DNA of 64,000 nucleotides, taken from NCBI GenBank assembly GCA_013423325.1, contig BLJB01000055.1, positions 62,001 to 126,000 on the forward strand, in the 5' to 3' direction. Source of the stretch: Usnea hakonensis. Its lineage: Eukaryota; Ascomycota; Lecanoromycetes; Lecanorales; Parmeliaceae. Shown here piece by piece: positions 54,016 through 64,000 of the stretch (its first letter is position 1; each line of letters opens with the position of its first letter). A program made the position numbers and the translations under genes. The notes under the pieces were generated by a model, which saw only the letters and a program-made list of their open reading frames with translations, did not search any database and was not told the origin of the DNA.

Positions 54016-57000
54016 ATGAGTTCTCGAAAACGCAGGAATAGTCCAGATCAAGGAACGGAGAATATCCTGTCCAAAAGAGCCAAATTATTGTCAGATCTCT
54101 GGAAGTCACAAGAAGAAGTTGTAGGTATCACGCAAGGGAGCCAAAGCAGTCCTTCAAGTTCTGTATACAGGATCAAAGCTATAATTGGAGAAAGGTCAAC
54201 TGAGTATCTAATTGATTGGGCGGACGATCCTATCACTGGAGAAAAATTCAAACCAGATTGGGTAAGTACAGATATCTTACACTCTAGATTGGCTCCAAGG
54301 ATACAGTCCCTCGCTCCTATGGTAGGCACTAATGATCAAATAGCAACCGAAGAAGAACGTGAATACCGCTGCGGTAAAGGCTTGGGAACAAAAAGATTTA
54401 TCCGTTCTAAAAAGCAAATCTGACAGACCTAAACGACAGAGACAGAGACAGAGACAGAGACAGAGACGTAGGCGGCCGGACACTGATAGACATCGCACAA
54501 GCAGTGACATAGCTATCAAAGCACAAAGTCCCCAACGCCAACATATCAGCGAGACACCTTCTCACAAAGGAAACATTAGCCACCATCTAAAGGACAAGAG
54601 AGATACATTGAGCGACTCTAGAGATACGCCTTCTCGTTCCAACATCGATGGTCCAAAGGTAGTCGTACAAGTCTCGCAGCATAACAGCTTTGATAGAGAC
54701 CTGTACGTTGCGTATCAATCTCTGCCCACGCAGGATAAATCTCCTTCATATATAGCACACTCTGACACTGAAACTGGGATTTCTTTACTTCCTGCCGCTT
54801 TCGATAGCAACAGCATTATACCTGATTCACAGTCTCTTCCTGGATCTTCTAGTTACGCACCTACGTCCTGCGCATCCTCAGCTGTTCTCGGCGTATGTCA
54901 GGCCCCATTTGGTCGCAAATCCCGTATCTTGTCCAACAGTACAGACATTGAATCGAGCACTGGTGGGCTTGCTGACGCCATTGAGTCGAGCGAAGTTTCT
55001 TCAGCTATTGTGGTAGCAACTAGCCAGCCTTCAATTATCTCCTCGGCAAGATCTAGGTCTGAGCCAATTCGAAGCACAACAGACTCGTCCTCAGCGTCTC
55101 CATTCGGAGCTCGATTACCTTCGCTACCTCGCAGTACCTCGGATCCTACCTCCACATATCACAGTCAACACCAGCGCCAAATCATAGGTCCTGAGCATCC
55201 AAGTGGCGATCGTACCAAACTCGATCAGATCATCCAGTATTCCGTAGAGTTCCAATCCTTTCCTCAAGTAGGGACCGAGGACACTCAGCAGGGCCAGAGA
55301 TCTTCGGAAATACAAGTCCCGGGATCTGTTGATCGAAACTCACACCAGTATCACGCAGCAGACGATAGCCCCGCGCACAGTCTCGTCTTCCAGACACAAG
55401 TCCCTTTGGCTTTTGCAAGTCAGGGTTCTCGGGTCTCCATCACGTCAGCCGGTACGTTGAGCAGCGACCTCAAAGCTTTCTCACTAAGGCAGTCTTAAAA
55501 ACTAACATGCAACGCAGAAGAACAAGTTCAGAAAGATCAGTCAGCCCCACAATCTGTCGAGGGGATCTCCGAGATATCATCAGGGAGCGTAGAGAGATCA
55601 TCGGGCAGAATAGATCAGCATCCGAGCATTTCTAAGGGCATATCAGGAACTGACGACCGCCGAAGCCGACATCATTCTACTACCTCTGAAGTCTTTGCGA
55701 TATCAGAAGATAGGATCGATAGCACACACCTCTCACAAGCCACAACAACAGACGACGACTCGATCTTAAGCCAACGAGACCACAACTCTCAGTCAACTAG
55801 GCAGAATCATCGAGACCTTGCGAAAGAGGAAACCTTGTATCTTGAAGATCCCAAAGAAAACCCCACAAAGACAGAGAGCTCATCAATGAGCGACAAAAGA
55901 GTAGCGCTGCCGGACACTTTGGATTCTCAAGAACCTCCGAAGCCGCCGTCGAGCTCCAAAGACGGTATGTCCGACACGGCTCCGAACGATAGTGGCCTGC
56001 GTGAAGGCATGCAGCCACTACGAATACGAGCAACGCTCAAGAGAATTCGTGAAGATGGCGAGGCGAAGAGAGTGGCAGCGCGTAGTGGAAAGCGACAGCA
56101 TTCCGAATCTTCTACAGCTCGAACATCTCCGTCATTGCCTCGAGATGACCATGAAGGCTCCAAGATGACGAACACCGTAGGACTGTCACGCTTGATCTCG
56201 GACCAGCTAGACCAGTCAGCACTATTAGCCGGCGGTGAATCTTTCGCTCCAAGTCGCAATGAGCACACTAATCCGCCACCTTTGGCTTCCGTACTCTCAC
56301 CTTCTGTGACGAGAGAAGAACTCCATGTGCGTATGCAATCACCGGTTCAGGTACCGTCTATGCGGTCCACAGCGTCGCCATCAATTATTCCAGCGAAGGC
56401 TCCCTACCAAGTTCAAGAAGAGCCAAGTCGACTTGAAATTCAACCGTCGACGATAATGAAAGAACTTTCACTGCCAGCGCGTAATCCGCAGTCGGCTCCT
56501 CACACCCCCACTACTCCAAGTAAGCTCTCGATACACAAAGAGGCATCCCCACCGCAGAGCCAGACGACCACTCTCAAGGTTAGAAACTTAGGTCCAAGGG
56601 AATTCATCGTTACTCTGCCCATGCAACCTCGCATATTGAGCCAGTATGTGGATACCATCGAGTATTTTCCGCAGGCTATAAGCAGCAATATGACAGAGGA
56701 AACAATCAGCGATGACGTGGTGGAGAACCTAAACACGCTTTTGTATCGACTGGGCAATGTGGCTACTCATATTGGCCTCGAAGGTGGAGGGCCGGGTAGC
56801 CAAGAAGAAGTAAATCCCGAAGAAGAGGCCCTATACGCCGAGCTATCCAGTGAAAAATTCAAATTTCTGGGCCACCTTTTGGCTCTTACAAAAGAAAGTC
56901 AAATACATATTGCTGTGGTTGCAAAGCCAGGCCTCCTTCTTGACATCATTGAAATGTTCTTGAAAGGAAAAAAAGTGTCTTATTTAAGGCCAGACACAAA

Positions 57001-58614
57001 GACAAAGGTACTCAGACATGGTCCAGGTTCACCCGGGTCCCAGACAGTGAGCATCATACCTTCAGGGGAGGCGATGTCTTTTCCGCCTGCACATCTAATC
57101 ATCGCGTTTGATGAGACTTTCAATGCAAGAAATGCCCATATCACTAAATGCCGAGAGAAAAAGACGAGTACAGATCAGTTGACACCTGTCATTCGACTGG
57201 TGGTGTACAGCTCTGTCGAGCATCTGGATCTGTGCCTAGCACGCTCGCTAGAGCCCATTGACAGAATTCGCAAACTTATTTTCTGTGTTTGGCATACACA
57301 ACGCTCTGTGGGCCAACTCGAACTCAACGAGCCTGATACAGCAACCTGTGCTCTAAAGGCCTTTGAATTTCTTAACTCTGGCTCTGATACAGTCGCTTGG
57401 ACCTTAGCAAACATCCGTCCAATCGAAAATCTACCCGTCATGGACTCCGACTCGTCGTTGTCTGACGCTATATCTGACATCTCAGATGACTGCAAGCCCG
57501 AAGGAGCTCCTACATACTATCCCAATCCGATCTTGCCCTTCGTCACGAATCCAAATGATCCAGATGCACTTCCGCGTGGGAAACGTCCTTTCGTAAGCCC
57601 CAAGTCCTATGAAACGATACGTACTACCCGTCTCACTCTTTCTCACAGGACCTCGAATATGGCGACTCGCTGGAAGTCCAAGCCAAGAAGCGGAAGATGC
57701 TTGCAGACTACAATGCAGGCCGACTCAACGCTGCTGTGAGCAATCAACCAAATCCTGCCTTTCGTGTCACTGATGCTTCTCAGCCAACCATAGAGAGCCT
57801 CACAGCGGAGATTCAAGAATGCAAGGTCACCGAAAAGCTTTGGGAAGGTGAGAAGAAACACATGAACGAGACAATCAAGAATCTTAAATACTGGCATGAG
57901 CGCCGCCAGTACGACTACGAAGAATTGCGCGAGAAAGCCGGTAACCGCTGGGCTACTATCCAAGAGCAAAACGTGGAGCTCGAGAAGGCCAAGAAAGACA
58001 TTGTCAAAGCGCGGACAGAGATTTTGGCCCTCAAAACCGAGCGTGGCACTGTCCAAAAGGAACTTGCTACAGCCCGTGATGCGCTCACTAACCACCATGA
58101 CCCCATGGTCCGCGACACAGCCATCAAAAACGCCCGAATCCGTGACCTTGAAGCCGAGGTCCTGACAAAGAACAAAAAACTAGAAAGCCTGACCAAAGAA
58201 TGGGACTTCTCCAAACAGCTATGGACCGACGCTTCCGCCACCGCCGCAACCGCCACCCAAGAGCTCGCCGCCCTGGAAGCCAAACAACCCGACCTCCTCC
58301 GCAAAGCCGCCGAACACGAAACCAAGCGCAAGGAACTGGCCAACGACGCCACGATCCGTGCTCTGCAAAAGGAAGTGGCGTTCCAAAAGGCTACGGTTAA
58401 GAATAGGGATAATCTGATTAAGAGGAAGGAGGAGCAGATTGCGGAATTGAAGCGGGGACGGGGGGGTGGGGTGCAGACGCGTGGGTCGAGCGTGCAGCCG
58501 AGGTCCCCGAGGGGGGGGAGTCGGGGGGCTAGTCCTGCGGCTGGGATGTTGGGAGGGACGGGGGGGAAGGGGGGGAGTGGGTTGGGTAGTAGGCTCGGCT
58601 TGCTGGATGGGTAG
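54016..58614 (+). CDS. Chromodomain protein with HDA-complex subunit 2/3-like domain
   Basis: Four exons: 54016-54261, 54344-55451, 55518-57592 and 57649-58614, introns of 82, 66 and 56 bp; 1464 residues. An N-terminal chromodomain (YRIKAIIG, EYLIDWADDP, then across intron 1 KPDW-QPKKNVNTAAVKAWE) reads methyl-lysine histone tails. A long Ser/Arg-rich disordered part follows, including an RQ-repeat from a hexanucleotide repeat. Residues about 780-1140 (ILSQYVDTIEYFPQAI, ALYAELSSEKFKFLGHLLAL, HIAVVAKPGLLLDIIEMF, AHLIIAFDETFNARN) resemble class II histone deacetylase complex subunits 2/3, which have a degenerate SNF2-like fold. A coiled coil of about 200 residues follows and the protein ends in a Gly/Arg-rich tail. 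It probably links methylated nucleosomes to an HDA1-type deacetylase in silencing; the exact complex is inferred. Confidence 0.88.
54435..54466 (+). repeat. Hexanucleotide (GACAGA)n repeat within coding sequence
   Basis: About five tandem units encode an alternating Arg-Gln run in the chromodomain protein, just after the chromodomain. Confidence 0.85.
58453..58585 (+). repeat. G-run-rich 3' coding tail
   Basis: About 130 bp at the end of the chromodomain/HDA gene hold many runs of 3-9 guanines on the coding strand, encoding RGRGGG-, PRGGS- and GGTGGKGGSG-type sequence. The composition differs sharply from the preceding coiled-coil codons and is prone to G-quadruplex formation. Confidence 0.75.
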
Positions 58615-59411
58615 AGTTGATGGCGTTTGCGCTTGGAGGAGGACTTCCGGCTTGGGGGGAGTGAGGGACAGAGGGGAGAGAGTGTGAGGGATGATTTACT
58701 TTTCAGGAGAAAAGGGGGTTGCCGTATTCTTTTCTTACATATTTCTCTCACATATGACATATGGGAATATCCGGAGGAGCGAGAGTGTGAAGACAGGTGG
58801 TAGGATGTTTGATTCAGCCCTCTCTTGAAACATAGGTTGCTAGAGGTCAAGATATGGGTGTAATTAGACGGGTTTGCAGGAAGACGAAGTTTGAGCGCCC
58901 TCAGCCATTAGACAGCCTGCATCACACCACCACGACAACACGGAGGAGCAAAAGACTTCAACTACCAAAATTCCACTTGATATAGAATCTTATCAGATCA
59001 GATCATGTCGTATTAAGCACAACCCGACCAATTCTAAATCTACCCAACCAGAGGCATGACCAACCCACCCCAATGCACGTCCGAATGCAAAGGTCACGAC
59101 CAATTTTCACTCAAGAGAAAATTCTCGTACGGATGATTACTCTCCCCTCCCTTCCTCCAAGGAAAAAAAAAAAAAAAACCAATGCTCATACCCCGTATCG
59201 CTCATGCCTCATATAGATAAAATACTCTGAAAACGCCGACCCGAGGACTGATATGGTGAGTGGTTATTTTTGGCGAAGGATAGGTGTGCAGGTAGGTAGA
59301 TAGATAGCTTGATAGGTAGTGCCAGACAACCGTAATTGAAAAGAGATTTTATGAACGAGGCTCGTATGGGCTGTCAAACTTTCTTTTAATTTTTTTGATG
59401 GTTTTTGGTGT
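58615..59411. other. Intergenic, 797 bp, convergent 3' ends
   Basis: Holds the 3' flanks of the chromodomain gene and the small two-exon gene. A run of 16 A occurs at about 59163-59178. Nothing else recognised. Confidence 0.45.
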
Positions 59412-59845
59412 TTATCGCTGCAGGCTGTCGACGCTATCGATGCTGGATTCTCCGGAAAGTTGGGTCATGCTGCTGACGGCTTGGTCGGCGGGGGAGCGGC
59501 GGGAGGAGCGGGTGGCGAGGTCCATTTGGCGTTTTGTGTGTTGGTGCATTAGGCTAGAGGAGGTTAGTTGTTGTTATTCGAGGAAAGGAGGTAGGAGGGA
59601 TGGGATGAGGAGTGGGGGATGGGAGGTCGAGATGAAATAAATGGATGGATGGATGTGGCTATGTGTGGGGAGAAGGAGATTGGAGGTTATGAAGGATTGG
59701 GAGAAAGGCAGGGAGGATGGATTAGGGACGCGTACCGTGAATATGAGTTGACGGATTCGGTGGGGTTATCGAGGTCGTAGTGTTCGGCAAAGGCGTCTTG
59801 AGGGGAGGAGTCTGTAGCGAAGCTGGTGGGGATTGGGGATGCCAT
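59412..59845 (-). CDS. Small two-exon protein of unknown function (83 aa)
   Basis: Exon 1 59845-59736 and exon 2 59553-59412, joined across a 182-bp intron (donor G/GTACGC, acceptor CCTCTAG) to give 83 residues. Neither exon forms a long open frame alone. The predicted protein starts MASPIPTSFATDSSPQDAF, has an acidic AEHYDLDNPTESVNSY segment, and across the junction SRLMHQHTKRQMDLATRSSR, an amphipathic basic helix, then a Ser-rich tail ending DSVDSLQR. I have the impression that a YxRLMHxHTKxQM motif recurs in small fungal proteins, but I cannot verify it. There is no signal peptide or membrane segment. An ATGG microsatellite lies in the intron. The reading rests on matching phase, codon-like composition and splice sites. 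Confidence 0.6.
59641..59655. repeat. (ATGG)n microsatellite
   Basis: Four tandem units within the intron of the small minus-strand gene. Confidence 0.8.
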
Positions 59846-60889
59846 TGTGAGGTGGTGAAGGAAAGGTGGAAGGGATATGATGATGGTAAGGAGGTTGGAT
59901 TTGGATATCTCTTGGATCTTGCAGGTAAATAAGATAAGTGCACGATGATACTATTTGCCTGGAAATAAAATATTGGGACAGATTGAAATGGGTATTTCTT
60001 TTTGTCTTTAGGGAATGGTTGAAATGTTATATTTAATTAATTCTTCTCCCCAGTCCAAAGATAGAGTAATGATGACCTGCTACTGCCTAGAAACTAAGGT
60101 AAAGTAAGTAGAACTAAGTAGAAGTAGAAATGCAGGTCCGGACAATAGCGCATAATCATAATTGCGCGATGGCTGGACCCTTTACCCATCAAACTTAGCT
60201 TCCACCTGCCACTTTGCCTTGATTGCCACCGCACACCTCAGCTATGACGCCCTAGCCCCAGTCATGATCTGCACAGCCGCAGCTCAACCCAGTATAGCGC
60301 CCGAGATATTGATGAATCAGCAACAACGGAAGAATATGATTGGTCGATGGATGAAGCCATTGCCGTCAGAGAAGCAGGGATGATTATCTTGGTGGGAATC
60401 GGAGCGACGATCGTACATCATAAGCTGCATCATCGCGCAGGCTATCAAATCAAATCAAATCACTAAAGTAACCCGCTCTTCTTGTCTCGTCTGAATGGAG
60501 TTCAGCCGCTATGTAGTAGCCTAAACTACTTTACACTAGAGTAGTCTGACTTGTTGGGATTAATGACGATGAAATGGCATCAGACATCGAGATGCAAGAC
60601 TTTAGACTGAGGAGAATAAGTATCTCTGCCACAGGGATACTCCTACACGTCACGTAGCCAGGAATATCTAATTATTCTAATTATTCGATACGTACTAGTT
60701 ATTCATGCAAGCAAAACGCGACTCACCCAACACACACAGAAGACGTGTCATAATGCAGGGTCAATTGATTTTAATACTTTACACTCCGTAAAGATATTCG
60801 CCTGTTAAAGTAATTTCTTCACCATCACCACCAATCAAGTTCGTCATTCCCTTCTCTCTAGGACCTTCACTTACTTCCTTCGCCTCGAG
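59846..60889. other. Intergenic, 1.0 kb
   Basis: Upstream of the small gene and downstream of the F-box gene, both on the minus strand. AT-rich patches with AAGTAGAACTAAGTAGAAGT near 60100; no gene seen. A 73-codon plus frame at 60162 lacks motifs. Confidence 0.4.
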
Positions 60890-62407
60890 TCAAAAGCCGA
60901 AAAGCTCCCTGACCGGCCTGGCCGGCTTCTTCCACCTTCCCGTTCTTCCGACCAGGTCAAACGTTCGACCTTTCTTTTGCACAACAACTGTTGCCCCTCG
61001 CTTGACTGCCACCTTGAGTTGATCCTCCAAAGAGACAACGAACGGCAAGCCCTCGTACTGCTGCTCAATCTTGACTCTCGGAAGCCCCATGTCGTAACCG
61101 ATCCATGACCGCACACCTCGGAGCTCCATCCTCTTCAAACGCGGCCATGGTCCAGCGAGCAGCGCAGGGAAAATAATCCCCCCGAAAAGTCGGTCCATGA
61201 GACGAACGGGATTGACAGGTCTACCCACGCGGTACTGTGCTTCGTCCCGTGGGCCTTGATCGAACATGAAGTCTTCCAAAGTCCCCGAAACCGATTCGAT
61301 AAAAGACGCCCATTCAAACAATAGATGGCACTCGGTCATCCACCGCACCACGTCACATTCTCTAGTATTTCTGTCCCCCACTTTGCGTAGAGTCAACGAC
61401 TTCAACCCTGTGCAGCGACCCTTGAGAGGAGACAACAGGCCTCTCATAAGCCCGGGCCAAACGACACCCGAATCTCTCGACATCCACTCCATATATCTTG
61501 GCATTATTGCTTCCACACTTTGCCTGCATAGCGGCATTTTTGGAGTCGATGGCATGGTTGTGCCCATTGCCGTCTGACCACAGCACTGCACGTTATGAAG
61601 CTCAAGGCTTACGAGCTTGCTTGGATCGATCGTTGACAGTATCGAGGCGGCTATGACTGGCTCCATGACGCCGAGGAGACGTACAGAAGACGCGTTGGGA
61701 AAGTAGCGGCCCTCTAACAGGGTAGGCCGTGGAGATACGCCACTCCAATCTTTGGACAAATCTGCTAGATCAACGCTTCTCACGTTTTCGAGACATCGCA
61801 TTAGATCCCAAAATGTTTGCTTCTCGATGCAGAGTTCTCGCCCACGGCCAGTTGGTGGCAAGAATGTCCAAATCAAGACTCGGACGTACTTCCTGTACTC
61901 TTTTCGGTCCATCATGGCGTTTATGAAACCCCACTGCCTCAGTCCCATGTTCACCGGTACATTAGTGCACATTATACTATCCGAATGTTCCCGTTGTGGT
62001 CCGGGATTGCTCTTCGCCAGCTCGTTCCCAGAGCAGATAACGACACCTCGATTGTGCGTGCTAAGATCCACTTGCCGATAGATATGAGGGATACTTGCTT
62101 GCATAGTTCTCTGTGATACTAGGCAAAAGCGTAATAGGTCCTGACGATCACAGTGCTCGGCAATCATGAAGAGGATATCCGAAGGAAGGTTTGAAAGAAG
62201 AGTGGCAGTCTCGATTAACGGATTCAATGTCCTCTCCGCTAGCACAGTTGTCGACCCCCTTTCATGGAATGAGGGTATTGGGACGAGATGTGATCTGTTG
62301 AGGCGAGGTCTTTTGGAAAGATGACCTATTGTTTCATCCTCCTCCAACAGTAAAGGTTGCTTCATTTCCTCTGTGATCTGAGCGCCACAAATATGCGTAG
62401 GATTCAT
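60890..62407 (-). CDS. F-box protein
   Basis: A single uninterrupted frame of 505 residues. The F-box covers about 70-120: LLSNLPSDILFMIAEHCDRQ, DLLRFCLVSQRTMQASIPHI, YRQVDLS. Such domains bind Skp1 and bring targets to SCF ubiquitin ligases. The C-terminal 380 residues have scattered leucine-rich segments (VRSVDLADLSKDWSG, LVSLELHNVQCCG, LKSLTLRKVGDRNTR, LKRMELRGVRSW) consistent with irregular LRR-like repeats for substrate binding, as in many fungal F-box proteins. No orthologue with a known target is apparent. It is unrelated in sequence beyond the F-box to the tandem family at 26.4-30.0 kb. The ATG at 62407 is the first of a clean frame. Confidence 0.78.
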   Translation of the reverse strand: MNPTHICGAQITEEMKQPLLLEEDETIGHLSKRPRLNRSHLVPIPSFHERGSTTVLAERTLNPLIETATLLSNLPSDILFMIAEHCDRQDLLRFCLVSQRTMQASIPHIYRQVDLSTHNRGVVICSGNELAKSNPGPQREHSDSIMCTNVPVNMGLRQWGFINAMMDRKEYRKYVRVLIWTFLPPTGRGRELCIEKQTFWDLMRCLENVRSVDLADLSKDWSGVSPRPTLLEGRYFPNASSVRLLGVMEPVIAASILSTIDPSKLVSLELHNVQCCGQTAMGTTMPSTPKMPLCRQSVEAIMPRYMEWMSRDSGVVWPGLMRGLLSPLKGRCTGLKSLTLRKVGDRNTRECDVVRWMTECHLLFEWASFIESVSGTLEDFMFDQGPRDEAQYRVGRPVNPVRLMDRLFGGIIFPALLAGPWPRLKRMELRGVRSWIGYDMGLPRVKIEQQYEGLPFVVSLEDQLKVAVKRGATVVVQKKGRTFDLVGRTGRWKKPARPVRELFGF

Positions 62408-63442
62408 ACTAACGTCTATCTTATTCAGACTCAGTTCCTGGAATTTGCGCTTTATGTCCTATTCAATGATCGGAGACTGACGATGGCTACAGGCACAACG
62501 GCTTTTTCGATATTATTTCACACAGTAAAATGCATATAGTTTTTCCATGTCAATGGTAATTTATTGAGTGACGAGTGTTGTTCATGCAGGATGTCAGCTG
62601 AGCCTAGCCAATGACAACTTTCAAAGAAAGCATTGTTAATGCTTTCACAATATATTCGATTAGTAGTGTTGAGCTCCTTGGTGAATTAGCACACCTGCGC
62701 GGCGAGGGAATATTCACTTATTGGTACCCTAGTCACTTTTAACGTCTATGACTCACCAATTTTTTTTTAAAAAAAGGAAGTTTTTTGGCAACAGATATGA
62801 GCGTTTTCCCATTCATTCTTTCGTTCTGTTCTGTTCTGGGGAGGAAGGGGGAGATGGCTGGCTAGCGTTGAGCTGAGCAGATAGCCGAGAGGAAAGGAAA
62901 GAATAAGATTTTTGATTTCTTTTAGGAAAACGAGTTCTTAACGCTAGGGATTTATGGGTACGATTATGTGGTGGTGGTTTCTGCGTGCGTGTGTGTGAGA
63001 GGAGAGGGAAATGGGAGGTTGGGAATTACTGCTATGTTAGTTCTGTCCGTGGATTCGTTTCGCTAGAGGGTATGATCGAGGGTATGAAAGTCTGTGGAAA
63101 ATAAGGTGGGGGGGGGGAGGGTTCCTTGCTTGTATGATTACCGGCTAAGAGGTCTGGATGCGGTGTAGAAAGGGCTACTTTTTATCGAATAGACTCGTTG
63201 CATGCGATCGAAATCAAAAAAGTATTGCAACGATGATAACTTCAAAGTTGCTCGGAAATCTTTTTCGACAGATGGATTGAATGTTCAGGATTCAGAGCAA
63301 AAACAAATGCAGCAATGTGAAAAAGAGGTGCAATGGCCACTCCAAGCCGCGAGAGTTTGACAAGCTATATAAAACGAAGAAGAAGTCGAAAACCCATCCA
63401 TCGCGTCAGAAAATGCCAACCTCTCCCTCAGCCCAAAAAATG
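62408..63442. other. Intergenic, 1.0 kb
   Basis: Upstream of the F-box gene and 3' flank of the thaumatin-like gene. Contains a T8/A8-rich stretch near 62760 and a G9 run near 63110. No gene recognised. Confidence 0.45.
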
Positions 63443-64000
63443 TCATTCAGATCCATCAGACACCTCCCTCTTCCCATGCTGGCGTGCCGGAGCCGGACAT
63501 TCGGCACCCACACAACAATCAATGACACCAGCGTTGCACTGCCCGTAGCTATTCGCCGCGTTGTCGTTGGGGAAGGTATAGGCTGCGCCGGCGCAGGGTT
63601 CGAAAAAGGGGGCCGCGGGGCCGTTGGGCACGCCTTGTTCTGGGTTGTAGCAGATTGGACCGGGACCTCTGGGGGTTTTTACGATGCGCGGGTTAGTCTT
63701 TCTTGGGTTGAGAGGAAGGATAGATGTCCTTAAGGAGATGGCTGGGAATGTGTGGGATCTGTTTGAATACTTGTGCTCGAGACTTTGTGGGGGATTGGAT
63801 TGGGAAGCGAGATGTGGACTCTGATGGTACATACTGTTTACTGCAGGTGTGGCCGTCGTTGAATAGTGCTGGTGGCGAACGTTAGTGCGCTGACGGGGCG
63901 ATGGGGCGGGGAAGTTGAGTGAAAACGTACGGATATTGCAACCAGTCACGGCGACACCCGAGCAGGAGCAAGAGATGGGGACAGAGAATCCATCTACGTA
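63443..64000 (-). CDS. Thaumatin-like secreted cysteine-rich protein, 3' part (truncated by window edge)
   Basis: Three visible exons on the minus strand: from the edge 64000 to 63931, then 63868-63835 and 63668-63443; the start lies outside. The joined reading is YVDGFSVPISCSCSG and AVTGCNI, then PLFNDGHTCSKQ, then GPGPICYNPEQGVPNGPAAP, EPCAGAAYTFPNDNAANSYG and DCCVGAECPAPAR, ending shortly after. DGFSVPI near the N-terminus and AYTFPNDN before a Cys-rich C-terminus resemble the thaumatin/osmotin pattern. Introns are 62 and 166 bp, both at phase-consistent sites. It is a clear paralogue of the gene at the left edge but lacks that copy's long basic tail and keeps two introns that the other copy lacks. 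Probably secreted; role unknown. Confidence 0.65.
   Translation of the reverse strand, partial: YVDGFSVPISCSCSGVAVTGCNIRTFSLNFPAPSPRQRTNVRHQHYSTTATPAVNSMYHQSPHLASQSNPPQSLEHKYSNRSHTFPAISLRTSILPLNPRKTNPRIVKTPRGPGPICYNPEQGVPNGPAAPFFEPCAGAAYTFPNDNAANSYGQCNAGVIDCCVGAECPAPARQHGKREVSDGSE

Noticed and set aside
5058..58614. A functional 'chromatin/telomere cluster' (KDM5, SLX1, ULP2, OB-fold, HDA genes)
   Set aside because: The genes are in separate, differently oriented units with housekeeping genes between; co-location is likely chance.
59395..59640. 81-codon plus frame opposite the small two-exon gene
   Set aside because: Antisense shadow of exon 2 and intron sequence; Gly/Arg/Trp-rich composition without motif.
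63281..63733. 150-codon plus frame at the right end
   Set aside because: Antisense to the thaumatin-like gene, whose spliced reading is supported by a paralogue.

Overview
The window is nuclear DNA of a filamentous ascomycete (Pezizomycotina). Genes carry many short introns (about 47-180 bp, GT-AG with two GC-AG cases), spacers are short, and the gene set is typically fungal: a class II hydrophobin, a KDM5/KdmB demethylase, CYK3, an HDA-complex subunit with a chromodomain, and small secreted cysteine-rich proteins. I cannot fix the class; Leotiomycetes or a relative would fit. I found no rRNA, tRNA, CRISPR array, intact transposon or secondary-metabolite cluster.

Layout. 1-4.2 kb: 3' part of a thaumatin-like secreted protein gene (+), a queuine tRNA-ribosyltransferase accessory subunit (+), and a secreted double-psi beta-barrel protein (+). 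5.0-10.6 kb: a KDM5-type histone H3K4 demethylase (-, six exons). 11.3-20.2 kb: SLX1 nuclease subunit (+), dTMP kinase (-), CYK3 cytokinesis protein (+), methylenetetrahydrofolate reductase (+). 21.6-22.1 kb: class II hydrophobin (-). 22.1-25.2 kb: gene-poor spacer. 25.2-30.0 kb: an EXPERA/EBP-like membrane protein and three tandem paralogues of an F-box/2EXR-like family, the middle one frameshifted. 30.4-30.6 kb: a nested minisatellite. 30.8-31.4 kb: an AIG2/GGCT-like protein with an 8-nt microexon. 33.4-37.8 kb: divergent nucleoside diphosphate kinase (-) and glucosidase II alpha (+). 38.2-44.6 kb: ULP2-type SUMO protease (-) and an eIF4E2-like cap-binding protein (-). 46.2-52.3 kb: a 1355-residue protein with an N-terminal POT1/Cdc13-type OB fold (-), divergent from a flavin monooxygenase (+). 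54.0-58.6 kb: chromodomain plus HDA2/3-type protein (+). 59.4-62.4 kb: a tiny two-exon conserved-looking gene (-) and an F-box protein (-). 63.4-64.0 kb: a second thaumatin-like gene (-), paralogous to the one at the left edge and facing it.

Most genes are housekeeping and do not form one pathway. Several act on chromatin, telomeres or genome stability (KDM5, SLX1, ULP2, the OB-fold protein, HDA/chromodomain), and two on dTTP supply (dTMP kinase, NDK), but they sit in separate transcription units and I read this as ordinary gene order. The least understood items are the telomere-type OB-fold protein, the tandem F-box/2EXR-like family with a fresh frameshift, the facing thaumatin-like paralogues, and the short two-exon gene at 59.4-59.8 kb. 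Exon boundaries were read by eye from splice signals, reading-frame phase and family conservation.
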